A stretch of DNA of 64,000 bases, taken from positions 24,223,345 to 24,287,344 of the forward strand of contig OX467089.1 in the NCBI GenBank assembly GCA_950106755.1, in the 5' to 3' direction. A program made the position numbers and the translations under genes. This stretch comes from Climacium dendroides. Its lineage: Eukaryota > Streptophyta > Bryopsida > Hypnales > Climaciaceae. The notes beneath the pieces are model-generated. The model had not been told where the DNA came from, made no database searches, and saw nothing but the letters and a program-made list of their open reading frames with translations. This document shows positions 1 through 10,458 of the stretch, piece after piece (the stretch's first letter is position 1; each line of letters opens with the position of its first letter).

Positions 1-345
1 TTCTATAATTGCCTACAAATTGAAACTCCTCATAGCTTTCATCTCATTTATCAAAATGGAACAATTTAAAGCTTTATATATATATATATATATATACAAT
101 TTCAATATTTTATTTCTTAAAAACGTGATTTTTTTGAGCTACTCATTGAGCAGTGAAAATTACATATCGTGCAATAATTTTTTTACCATGTTGTCAAAAG
201 CTACAAATTCTTTGGAACTTAAAGCCTCTCCTTGGGCACATCTTGTGTGAACATTTCAACAAAAATACCTAAAATTTTTGTTGGTAGTGAGATGCCCAAA
301 ATTGCTATGTTTCCAAAATGCATTGTTTGGTCCTTTAGGGGTTTG
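1..345 (-). mobile_element. TTAA-type TIR element, family A, cut by the window edge
   Basis: This stretch matches, in reverse orientation, the left half of the family A elements at 19,612-20,565 and 60,118-61,063. Shared features are the 'aactcctcatagctttcat' type block, the 'caaaattgctatgt' block and a terminus GGTCCTTTAGGGG near 330-341. The flanking target reads TTTG instead of TTAA, so the end has decayed. A (TA)n run lies inside it. There is no coding capacity. Confidence 0.55.
75..96. repeat. (TA)11 microsatellite
   Basis: An uninterrupted TA dinucleotide run lies inside the partial family A element. Confidence 0.9.
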
Positions 346-818
346 CACACGTTCTTATGTCAACAACAAATAAGATCATGCATACATATATTTTAGTATT
401 TTTTTAAAATTCTCTTTATATAAGATAAGAGAATTTTGGAGTGATACTTCATCGCACGGAGGGAGAGATTAGGTACTATGCTTGAATGCTTCTTGGAATG
501 GTTAAAAGAGAAGGCATCTTTTGTACTATGTGTACTATGGTTTTTGTGCCTCAATCACATAAATTGAAGGGTATGCCCTCACCTACCATTAGGCACGATG
601 CTAATATCTCTTTAAAAACATCAACATGCCATGTTCAATGAAAAAAGTGTACATGAATGAGATATATCTATATCTATATTTAAGAATACAAATATGATTA
701 TGATTATAGATATGAAAGATTTTAGAAACAATATTGTTCTAGAATATTTTGACTGAAAGTCAAAATTTGACAAGTAGACCCCTTTGAATATTTTTCTTTG
801 GTGGTGCATTTGCTCCGG
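346..818. other. AT-rich intergenic stretch, no gene seen
   Basis: I see no coding signal, RNA gene or clear repeat boundary here. Short open frames have no protein-like composition. Confidence 0.5.
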
Positions 819-1124
819 GTGGATAGTGTAGTGACTAAATCTGCTCTAAATGCAAACATGGCACGGGGACATTTTGCATTCTTCATTGTACCATTAGTGT
901 ACATTTCAAGAGGTAGTCGTTTTTAGTGACCATTCAACTTCAAAATTTTGTAACTAATTCCATAAAGGTCTACAAAATATGAAATGACTTAAGTTAGATG
1001 CCAATTCCATTTTTCTTCCTACAAAAAAAATTTTGAAATAGTTTTCAAGGATTTTAGCTCTCCAAATAGGCGTTCAACCCTTTAAATGACCACTTTAAGA
1101 GCAAGACTACCATCCTATCCACTC
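819..1124. mobile_element. TIR element, family E (diverged copy)
   Basis: The left end GGGTGGATAGTG (819-830) is roughly repeated inverted at the right end (CATCCTATCCACTC, 1111-1124). The interior, from about 930 to 1,060, matches the better-preserved family E element at 41,511-41,806: shared 'cttcaaaattttgtaacta' and 'tttttcttccta' blocks and the 'gtaccattagtgtacattt' foldback remnant. It is a non-coding MITE-like copy. Confidence 0.5.
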
Positions 1125-1513
1125 AAATAGTTACACTATCCAAGGAAAAGATGCGAACATCATGATTTTGATTAATCCCCCCCCCCCCCCCCTTTTTATT
1201 CTTGAAAATTGTAAACCATTGATCTATTCATAGGAAAAAAAACATAAAACCAATCCCCAAACCATCAATCTGGGATACAAATATGAATACAAATAAAGGT
1301 ATGAATATATAATACAAATACAAATACAGCAATATGGCAATACGATAGTATTCCATATCAATCTGAAATTACAAATAGCAAGGGCGGTTAGTGTTAGGGG
1401 TGGGGGGGTGGGAATCATAAAAAAAATTTAATTGGGTTCACCTCTAACCTCTGCCTCACTATCCACTCAAAAAACAGGAACATGTCATGCATGTAAATTA
1501 ACATACTGAACCC
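1125..1513. other. Intergenic stretch with simple-sequence tracts
   Basis: It holds the C16 tract, an 'aatacaaatatgaatac'-type short-period repeat around 1,275-1,330 and a G-rich tract near 1,400. No gene is visible. Confidence 0.5.
1177..1192. repeat. C16 homopolymer
   Basis: A run of 16 cytosines sits in otherwise AT-rich DNA and is likely to be variable in length and prone to sequencing error. Confidence 0.9.
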
Positions 1514-1810
1514 TTTTTTTTTTTTTTTCAGGGGGTAGAATTCCATTGATGCTTGGACCACCTGCACCACACTAAATTATAATCCGAGTCCTGGATCTGA
1601 GAATGTACGTCCTTGGCCAGATTGGGCTCAAGGTATGTGCACTCCTGATAGACACCTGAAATGTCCAGACGGCATTCATTTCAACTTTCAATCCACGGTC
1701 CACATACCTCATTAGGGTTACAAGACTCTGTAAGAAATTGGAAATTCTGAAGCAGAAAGCTTAAGTTTCTGGCAACACACTTGATCAAATTGGGGCCCAA
1801 GTAATCCTGG
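1514..1810 (-). mobile_element. LINE-like 3' fragment with poly-A tail
   Basis: Read on the minus strand, this ends in ATCAATGGAATTCTACCCCC followed by an A15 tail (T15 at 1514-1528). The 'ATCAATGGAA...' block before an A-rich tail also occurs at 13,480 and 20,660 (minus strand) and resembles plant L1-type LINE 3' ends. No reverse transcriptase frame remains. The assignment is inferred from tail structure only. Confidence 0.4.
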
Positions 1811-1813
1811 GAT

Positions 1814-2249
1814 CTAACCCTTTAATACCCTTTATTTACATTTTTATTTGAAAATTTTCAAAATTGAGACCCAAAGACGGCTTCATATGTTTTTTCTATC
1901 TTCATTGTTTGCAAAATAAAACTCCTCATCACTTTTACCTCATTATTTGAAATTGAATGGTTCTAAATTTTTTGGGTAGGTATCAATCTATACAATCTCA
2001 AAAGAATACTTAATATTTGTTTTAAATGTATTTTTTGTTGCTCAAATTGACATTGAAATTTTAAAAAACTTCTAACTTTTGTAATATTTATTGGATTGAC
2101 ATGAAACAAAACTTCACACATAGATTTTGATGGGAAGCATCCATCGTAAAAAATTCATCCAAAAACTCCTAATTGTGTAATCAATAAAGGTTGTCCAAGT
2201 TCTCAAAAAGCCCAAAGTGGGCTCCAGCCCTTGGTCCTTCATGGGTTAA
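1814..2249 (-). mobile_element. TTAA-type TIR element, family A relative
   Basis: The left terminus is CTAACCCTTTAATACCC (target decayed from TTAA to CTAA). The right terminus is TTGGTCCTTCATGGGTTAA, which is nearly identical to the right terminus of the element at 60,118-61,063. The interior shares 'aaaataaaactcctc' and 'cttcacacatagatt' blocks with the copy near 49,500. It is about 436 bp and non-coding. Confidence 0.6.
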
Positions 2250-3000
2250 ACTCTACACAACCAAAAAGTGGATGCACCTTAGTTGGTCAACTTTAATTGT
2301 AACTTTCAAAATATCAATTATTGGTATGTGTTTTAAACTAAGAAAATGAAGCTTAATAAGTTTAAGTTTTATCCCAATTAGAATTTTTTAAATTTTCAAA
2401 AATCAAAATATTATTTTAATTGCAAGCTCCAAGTGCCAAAAATTCATGTTACACCATATTGAATGTTTTTCATTCAAGTTTTTTTTCTTACAGATTTAAA
2501 AAAAAATTTAAATTATAAATTTGTATCTTACATTTTAACCTTAATTTATGGTAAAATCCTAGATTATTCTAATATATATGATTTTATTCCTACATTAACT
2601 TTTTTCACACATGGAAATATCAAGACTCTGTACATCAATTCTATAATAGGATAAATTTAGCTTGGTAGTGAAATTTGACATAAAGGTCATTGCTAGGGGT
2701 GTCTTGGGTGTAAAAAATGAAACAACTGCTTGAGAATTTTTCATACTCATTTCCATTGCTATTTGTATCTCTTGAAATAATTTCAAATTAATTAAAATTT
2801 TCTTTGCTATACTTACAAATTTATTTTCACTTTTGGTCTCAAAAATTATAACCATGACAAAGTGAAAATTACATAATGATTGATAGTTCATAGAGTCACG
2901 TATTCAAAATACAAGATTGATATTTGAACACAATTCAAAAGGGAAATTTAGCTCATACATCATATTTGACAATTTTACAATGGATCTACTCCTTTAAGGG
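2250..3000. other. AT-rich intergenic stretch ending in a TIR-like terminus
   Basis: No gene is visible. It ends in CTCCTTTAAGGG immediately before TTAA (3001-3004), which looks like the right end of another TTAA element whose left end I could not find. Confidence 0.45.
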
Positions 3001-3868
3001 TTAATCTTTAAAAGTTTGACTACGTTTTCACCAAAAAAGCTCCAAAATTGACATTTCTAATACAAGTACTAAATTTTGAAAGAAAAAAAACACATTTTAG
3101 GAAACATTGAAAATTTCTAACATGTAGATTGCAAGATACTAGCGTTTGAAGTGACAATTTTTTTTTTTGCCTTACAAAAAATTGAGCAATTGCACTTCAC
3201 AAGGTTACATATGTATGAAAAAATGTCCAAAATGGTGGTACTTCTTTAGATTCATTCTTGAAGGCAAGTTGGTTACATGCATGAAACATTTCAAATCATT
3301 TGGATTTATACAACATATGGGAAAAAATTAATAAGTAGAAAGAAGTAGAGAATGATTCAAAATACTAAATTGTTAAGATTTCAGTTATGGAATTAAAAGA
3401 TGTCAATCCCAATGGTTGAAATGTAATGTCATAATACACAATCCACATCTTGTGATTTTATTTTTTCAGAAAATATTGAAAATTGAATTAAATAAAGAAC
3501 TTCAAAGTTTATTATAGAGTAGAGATTCCATGATTGCTTGCAAACTATAACTCCTCATAGTCATTGATCAAAATGGAATAATTTAGAGTTTTCCATGTAC
3601 ATATAAATCTAGAAAATCAATTTTGAATTTTTGTTTCTCAAATAAGTGATTTTTTCTTATTTGTCTAGACTACCCAACTAAGAAAATGAGTTATGTATCA
3701 TGCAATAGCTTTTTAACCATATAGTCAAAAGTTATGAAAATTGTTGGGCCTTAAAGGAAACCCTCATCCCTATATTGTGTGAAAATTTCAAAGAAAAATA
3801 AATAAAAACTCCATTCATAGTGAGTTGCTATGTTGCCAAAAAATGTAGCTTGGTCCTTTATGGGTTAA
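3001..3868 (-). mobile_element. TTAA-type TIR element, family A, near full length
   Basis: TTAA is present at both ends (3001-3004 and 3865-3868). The right end, read inverted, is TTAACCCATAAAGGACCA followed by the 'GGCAACATAGCAA' block seen at the left ends of the 19,612 and 60,118 copies. The internal order of blocks is the reverse complement of those copies: the 'ccaaatttt' block, 'aaaatgtccaaaatggtgg', 'gtagaaagaagtagagaatg' and 'cttcaaagtttatt'. Length is 868 bp with no open frame of note. It abuts another TIR-like end at the same TTAA. Confidence 0.75.
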
Positions 3869-4440
3869 TGTAATATCATATAAAATCAACAAAAAAAAAT
3901 CTAATTTGATCATGACATCAATTTATAAATTATCTACATCTTTATTGGATCTTTTTAGAAGTCAAAAAGTTCATTATTCTAGATTCTTTTAGTCTACAAA
4001 TTTTATGCCATGTCTGAATAAACTATAAATTTACAAAGCGTTGAAAAGAAGTTAATCCAAAGTCAATTCTAGGCTCGTATGAATAGAGAGCATACAATTT
4101 TGATAAGAATATTTTGGTATCAATTTCAAGAAGGGTTTACAATCAAGTGCAATTTTGCCTTGCACATTTTATAATATTTGATTATGTTTAGACAACACAT
4201 AAACACACTTGTGGAAAAAGGAAAAAGGAAAGAAACCACACACCAAAACACCTCAAGTCTTCAAAAATGGTGGAATTGAGCATACAAGTTGATCATGTTA
4301 TTGTCAATGGGACACCTATGTGTCATCAAACGTACAATTTCAATGACATGCAATCAAATCAAATAATCGAAAAAGTTATGGGACTAAGCCCTCAAGTATG
4401 TTGTTGTTTTCTATACATTCTCCTTCGTTGTATACATTAA
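3869..4440. repeat. Segment X, copy 1 (decayed dispersed repeat)
   Basis: Positions about 3,975-4,150 (the 'tagattctttta', 'gaataaactataaatttac' and 'aaagcgttgaaaa' blocks) recur in the same orientation and diverged at about 6,130-6,310. There is no coding signal. Confidence 0.45.
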
Positions 4441-4594
4441 CCATGAATTCCATTTTAGTTGTAAATTTCAGACAAAATCATAGACATACTATTGGTCAAC
4501 TAAGAAATTATTGAGAATTTTTGAGTGTTCGGAGAGGATCGAATAAATTCAATATATGGACAACATATGTCAGCTCTTTTGGAGGGCAACACCC
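4441..4594 (+). repeat. Segment Y, copy 1
   Basis: The 'attggtcaactaagaa', 'gagaggatcgaat' and 'cagctcttttggagggcaac' blocks match 5,818-5,950. The TTAA element at 4,595 inserted into this copy directly after GGGCAACACCC, whereas copy 2 continues uninterrupted. This supports a real insertion. Confidence 0.6.
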
Positions 4595-4953
4595 TTAACC
4601 CCTAAAGTCCCAGGGTCATTTTTCTATCAAAAAATACTAAAAACTGCCATTTTTGTTGCATATGTCCAAGGGAAAAAAAAACAAAAAAAACACTTTCTTA
4701 AAACCTAACCACAAAATCTTGCACTTCACTTGTTTAAGATCCCGTGGTAAGAATTTCATGAAGTTTGATTGTACAAATTGAAATATACCAACATTCAAAG
4801 TTGGAATTTTTTTAAAAAAATCGAATTTTGACCTGCAATACAATTCCAAATGACTTTGACCACCATTTGTGATTTTTTTTTTTTTGCACTACACACTTTC
4901 AATTATATTGTTGCATTTTGGCCCTTGTAGGGCCAATGGGACTTTAGGGATGA
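4595..4953. mobile_element. TTAA-type TIR element
   Basis: The left end is TTAACCCCTAAAGTCCCA (from 4595), identical for 18 bases to the left end at 12,708. The right end is CAATGGGACTTTAGGGATGA near 4,953, which is the inverted counterpart with a decayed target. Length is about 360 bp. It interrupts the repeat segment Y. No transposase is present. Confidence 0.7.
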
Positions 4954-5817
4954 TGTGGCCATATAAAATTACAAACACATCAGCTTAGAGATCGCACCCT
5001 ACATAGCGATCACACCCTTACAGTTTTTCCCAACATTTACCGCCCTACAATTATGTAGTTCAGCCTCATAGCTAATTTGTTGTTGATTTTATGTAATGAA
5101 GCTCAGAAGATTGCTCAAGGACAGAAAGGGTCATTTGGGGGTTAAATGGTGGAGGGGTGTGATCCATATGCATCAAAGGCAGCTTGCCATACGTTCTACT
5201 CATAATAAGGACATAATGCATGACTGGTGCAGATTTTCAGGAACAAGCAGTGAGTGCATGAGCAAAGTTAGTGATGCAACTTCTGGAGCCTTCAGTGAAC
5301 TATGACAAGAACTTTAAGTTTCAGCCCTTCCCAAACAATTCAACTGAGTGAGCGATGGAGGCTCCATTTGTAGGGTTACAGAGAGAGAGAATTGAAGGTA
5401 CTGACATTCCTGCGTTTTGGAAATCCTTCCTCCCCTCCCGTTTCCTTTCTTTTTTTTCCCTTTTCTTTTTCCTTTTTTTTTCTTTTCTTTAGGTCAGGTC
5501 CAGTTCAGTACGCCAGTCCTTCCTGGTTTCTCTTGTCTAGTAAATGTCTGCATCGCCCAAGGACGAAGGACGATATCATTCATCTGGTATTAAATTAATT
5601 CACATCAATAGGCCTGGAATAAGGAACTGAATGGCAGGGCAGGGCAGGGCCTGGAGTGGGAGTAGGTGAAAAGAAGCTGCATAATTGGGGTGTTGTAAGT
5701 TAACTCCTTAACGGAGGTGGTTGTTTTCCATACACTCTCACGTGTTGGGATACAGCCAGGAACGGGGAAATGGAGTAGCACATGAATCCCATTCATGCTA
5801 TATAAATTAAAAATTAA
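4954..5817. other. Intergenic stretch, slightly higher GC, no gene recognised
   Basis: It contains a T/C-rich tract (5,420-5,490) and a second possible TIR end, GGGTCATTTGGGGGTTAA, near 5,128-5,145. Open frames at 5,096-5,305 and 5,605-5,964 have no recognisable protein features. No gene is called. Confidence 0.45.
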
Positions 5818-6310
5818 AAAAAATTCAGGCCCAGTTGTGGACATGCTACTGGTCAACTGAGAATGTTGGGGGAATTTTTGGGTGTTCAGAGAGGATCGAA
5901 TCAATTCAATACATGTATGCCAGCTCTTTTGGAGGGCAACATCCGCAACAGGTTGAAACTCCATTTGACAGGAGCACGTCTGTTACTGAGCAGATTTGAG
6001 GTATTCAGGTACCTTGGAGTCGATAAGGTGATGAGACCTAAACTTGAGCACAAAATAAGCAATTGAGCATGGTTTCTATTAATGCATTGAAAAAACTTTG
6101 TGTGGGGTCTTGTTGGTTGGTTGAAAGGGGATTCTATTTAGATTCTTTGAGAATGCAGTTTTTGGATATTGTATGAATAAACTACTGATTTTCAAAGTGC
6201 TGAAAATAAATATTCTTGAACCAAACTTAGACCCTCGTGAGTAGTAGGTGTACATTTTAGGCAAGAGTCTAGAGTGGTTAGTTCTAGAAAGCAATTGAAA
6301 TTAAGTGTGG
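5818..6310 (+). repeat. Segments Y (copy 2) and X (copy 2)
   Basis: Positions 5,818-5,950 repeat segment Y and 6,130-6,310 repeat segment X, in the same orientation as copy 1 but in the order Y-X rather than X-Y. An open frame at 5,863-6,066 crosses the copy, but it contains no recognisable domain. Confidence 0.5.
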
Positions 6311-8335
6311 TTACTTTATTTCTCAACCCATGTATTTTTCAAAGATTGAAAGGTTTGAGAGAAGCCATTTGTGAGTAGAATTAAGATATTTTTTTGACAA
6401 AGGATTAGTTTTATGTGATTTTTCAATTTTTTGGGGGAATAAATAGGTAAAGCGTGGGTAGACCCATGCTGAACTAGACATTGACATGTCCCTCCCCAAG
6501 TGCATTGTCATGATGCTAAAGGACTGTGAAGATTGTGGTAATGGGTGGATGATTGATGCAAATGGGAGGGTCCAATAGATATTGAAATTAGGTGACTTAA
6601 CAACAATGGGATTTTTTTTGTTTCCATAATTGCAAATATCTTTTTCTTGAATCCCAAAACTATAAAATTTACACAAAATCATTTGATTTTCTAGCATTTA
6701 TAGAAAAACATTATTGATTTTGAGTAAATATGGAATTGGTTCTACAGTGAAAATCTAAAACAAATGATATATTTAGAAATAATATATGATGACATAACAA
6801 GGTTCATGTTTTAGTAATGACAATCTAGTGGAATTGATGATCTAGTACTCAAAGTTATAAACAACAAATTTGTATCCCAGGTGGAAAAGTTGTATCAAGT
6901 CCATTTTGAATCTTGAATTTTTCTATACCCTGAGTAGTGGATGCTATTACGAATTGAAATTATAAGATCTTGGAAAACATTGGACATTATATTGGTAAAC
7001 ACATCTGATTTGGGTCTCATAAAGTTATAAAATGTGTATTTTAATGCCAAAGAATGAAACTAAAAAAATATTAGTACAATAGTATATTTTTATAATGCAA
7101 GTAAAATAACTAATTCTATACTAAAGGTGTTCTTGTAAGCATTTGAGCGTACATCCTAATACTAAATTTTTAATTTTTTCTTGGGTCTTCTTGGTAATTG
7201 AATCAACATTTTTGATTTATCCAACAAGCGATTTGCAACACTATCAAAGACTTTGTTCCAATAGTATTCCTTGCTTTTCAAGCAAGGTAGCCATTCAAAT
7301 TTCCTCATGGTAACTTTATTGATCCAAAGCCTCTTCCCCTTTAGTCTAGAACCAATAAAGAGCCAACAAATTTCAAAGCTAGACACTAACCCCATCCTAT
7401 GAAGTAGGTCACGTAGGATGAATTATGTGTTTTGCAGGTTAATTGTAAAAAAAAGTCCCCTATTTTGTGATGTGTTAATTATATATTTTTCACCTCACCT
7501 AGCTAATTTGTGGCCTTTGATTGCAAATGTGAATTCAAAATTTATAAATTTTATTATATGTGGCCAAATAAAAATCAATGTACTTTCTCCAAGGATAAAT
7601 TCATCCTATCGGACCCACTTTGTAGGACAAGTTTAGCATCCTACATTTTCAAATGAAAATTATAGAGATTTTCCAAATCAATCCTACACTTTCATGTTCC
7701 TCAATAAGATGTAAAGACGTTGTAGGCAAGAATATAACTTATAGGAGGCCATTTTTGCAAGAGAATATCTTATTTCACCACAAGTGGTTTTTAGCTCATT
7801 TTTCAAGTACGACAATCCTACACAAACTTCCTCTTTCATTCACTATTGTTGAAATCAATAAACTCCCCATCATTTGTATAGAAAATAAAATCTAAATCAA
7901 TAAATTAAACTTTGGCCAATGCAAATTTTTTTCCCCCATCGAAACACATTGACAATTCAATGCCAAGCTTCGATTCTTCAACCAAATCCCAAGCCAAGTG
8001 CAACAAATGAATATGATTCCAAACATGTTGTACAAATTCACGTGAGAGCAACGCATATCAAAATTTTTCCACTCATGATGAGGAATGCTTTGGCGGTCGA
8101 CACAACGGTACCGGAAACTAAGTTATTGAAGATTTCCCCACTGACAATGCAATGTGCCCTGCAATTAAGTTAGGTAGATTTGTGTGGATTTATTTACCGG
8201 TGGTAGTGGCTTTTGAACGCATAGTGAGGCAGAGGTTACAAGTGACAATTCAACTCAATTTAAATACTTTTTTTTTTCAAATTCCGAAGATTTAGAAAGG
8301 AAGGTTTATGCAGAAACTAGTTGGGTCCTTGTTGA
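6311..8335. other. AT-rich intergenic stretch, no gene recognised
   Basis: Several open frames of 70-124 codons exist (for example minus 7,162-7,395 and plus 7,919-8,173). None shows a family signature and I cannot distinguish them from chance or decayed transposon sequence. Confidence 0.45.
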
Positions 8336-8638
8336 GACCACTCAGGCACAAGACACAAGGCGGAGCGAGCGACCATTTCGTCCAACAACCTCGAACAACA
8401 GGCTGCCCTATCCTTAACTTCGCTTTACTTGGCCCCCACTTCCAAGCTTGCAAGCTACTTCAGTTCAGCTCCTGTAGCTGGCCAAGGCATTGATGATGGA
8501 ATTGCAAGGGAGAGCATCCCCACCGGCGGTTTAGATTCGTGGCAACTTGTCACTCAGTGGCGGGTTTTTTGGGAAAAAATTTGGAATGTTTTTGTGAAAT
8601 ATTCTTCAAACAAAACTTGCATGGATGGAAACCCATAA
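8336..8638 (+). CDS. Coding-like fragment, unknown product (probably a gene relic)
   Basis: A 101-codon frame is open from just after a TGA (8333-8335) to TAA (8636-8638), in DNA clearly richer in GC than its surroundings. Its middle part reads SSNNLEQQAALSLTSLYLAP and continues with SKLASYF, GQGIDDGIARES and PTGGLDSWQL, which has balanced, protein-like composition. There is no ATG at the 5' side before the conserved-looking part, and no clear splice context. The tail after 'WQLVTQ' becomes AT-rich. I do not recognise the family. It may be an exon or a captured gene fragment lying just upstream of a TTAA element. Confidence 0.25.
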   Translation, partial: DHSGTRHKAERATISSNNLEQQAALSLTSLYLAPTSKLASYFSSAPVAGQGIDDGIARESIPTGGLDSWQLVTQWRVFWEKIWNVFVKYSSNKTCMDGNP

Positions 8639-8727
8639 CATTGTATAACCAAACAATAATAAGGTAGCCCTCCCCATGCTGGAAAGGTAGTATGCTTTGC
8701 TAGATGCTTAGATGGGGCTCTCATTGG

Positions 8728-9678
8728 TTCACCCCAGGTGGATGAAGTGTCCGTTCAACGTACGCAAAAAATCTTGGGTAGGTTCCTATGAAGACATTTC
8801 TGGTTAGATGTTCATGAAATTTGGACTTGGACGCAATGTGCGAACGGGTATCTTCTCGGTAGAAAAACTAAATTTTTTTTTCCCTATTTGGATGCCTGAA
8901 TCAAAAGTTATGTTGCCTTGAACTTTGGAGGTAGTTCGGGCAATTTGGGAATCTTTGGAGAATCTTTTGAAAAAAAAACTCATGAATTTTTGAAATTTGG
9001 CATGTGTGTAACTAATAAAATATGGCATACATGTATGTTTAAAAATAAAAATAAAATTCTAGTCTTCAAATCACATTCTAAGAGGAGTCAAAGTTTGTAA
9101 TATCATGAGAAAGCATTTTCTTCTCACTTCAAGTCCTATTATCTTGCAATTTGTGAAGTCAAAATTCTTGAATTTTTTTTTCTACTTTTTCCAAAAGTTT
9201 GTCTCTAACTTCTCACCGTTCAAGTTTCAATTAAAATTGTTTCATTGCACAAGAAATCATGAAAAAATGATTAGTGTATTGCCAATTCATTTAACATCCT
9301 TGCATTGCACGGTGATTTAGTATAAGCTTCTAAAAATTTTCACCAGTGAATCTAACATCACACACTTTCAAATGGCCAAAATCCTCATTATTGTGTAGAA
9401 CAAAATGTTCACTTGAAGAGGAACCAAAGTCTATTGACCCTATTTTACAAGAATGAAAAAAAAAAGTTTCTTTTTCTCACTTTAAACATTATAATTTTTT
9501 GATCCACACGGTTAAATAGTCTGAAACTTTTCAACACTTTGGTAAAATACTTTACTTCAATTTTGTACAATTGAGGTTTTAAAAAAAAGTTTCAATTTTC
9601 ATTTTTGAATGACATACCAAAAAATTGCAATTTTTGAGAATGTCTCCTTGAAGTAAAAAAAATTGGTCCTTGAGTTAA
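8728..9678 (+). mobile_element. TTAA-type TIR element, family B
   Basis: The left end TTCACCCC (target decayed) is followed by a block ending 'TCTTGGGTAGGTTCC', matching the subterminal block of the element at 12,708. The right end is TTGGTCCTTGAGTTAA (TTAA 9675-9678). About 951 bp. Internal 'gaatcaaaagttatg' and 'tattatcttgcaatt' blocks are shared with families A and B. Non-coding. Confidence 0.6.
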
Positions 9679-9884
9679 TTCTAAATTTGGGGTTGGTTGA
9701 GGAGTTATAGAAGATAATTTTGATCACTATAGGGGGCCAGGGCTTTCAAAGGATGTAAAAGGGACCCCGGATTCATTAGAAAACAATGTCATATTGTAAG
9801 AAATTGCGCAATTGAAATAAAATGATTTTAAAGTGGGATGGTATCACCACATTTGAATTAATGGATTACGATTTGGATGTAAAA
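9679..9884. other. Short spacer between two TIR elements
   Basis: No gene or clear repeat is visible between the right end of the family B element and the truncated family A element. Confidence 0.4.
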
Positions 9885-10332
9885 TTAATGTATTAACTTT
9901 GAAGTCCTTTATTTAATTCCATTTCCAATATTTTTGGAAAAAAATAAAACCATAGGATGTAGATTGTTTATTACAACATTACAACCATTTGAATTGGCAT
10001 TTTTCAATTCCATCAATAAATTCCTATCAATTTAGTATTCCAAATAATTTTGTATTTTCTTCTACTTAGTATTTTTGTCCCATATATTGTACAATTCCAA
10101 ATGATCTAAATTTTTTCAAGCATATAGCCAACTTACCTTGAAGAATGAAACCAAAGAGTAACCACCATTTTAGACATTTTTTCATACAAATGTGACCTTG
10201 TAAAATGTAGTTGCCCTTTTTTGCATGGCCAAAAAAGGATTTTTGTCACTTCAAATGCTAATGTTTTGCAATCTACATATTCAATTTTTTTTAAAATTCC
10301 ACGTCTTTTCAAACCAATGTATCACAAGATCC

Positions 10333-10363
<31 letters not shown>

Positions 10364-10458
10364 AAATATATTTTTTTCAAATTTTGGTACTTGTATTAGA
10401 AATGGCAAGTTTTGGGGCTTTTTTGGTGAAATTGTAATCGAGGAACTTTAGGGGTTAA
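9885..10458 (+). mobile_element. TTAA-type TIR element, family A, 5'-truncated
   Basis: This aligns block by block with the right two thirds of the 19,612 and 60,118 copies: 'aactttgaagtccttta', 'ggcatttttcaattcca', 'acaattccaaatgatct', 'ggccaaaaaaggatttttg' and 'caaatttt ggtacttg'. The right end is GAGGAACTTTAGGGG plus TTAA (10455-10458). The left third is missing. A (TA)n run lies at 10,333-10,359. Confidence 0.7.

Noticed and set aside
5863..6066. 67-codon + strand frame that looks partly protein-like
   Set aside because: It crosses a dispersed repeat (segment Y), its other copy is not open, and no domain is recognised.
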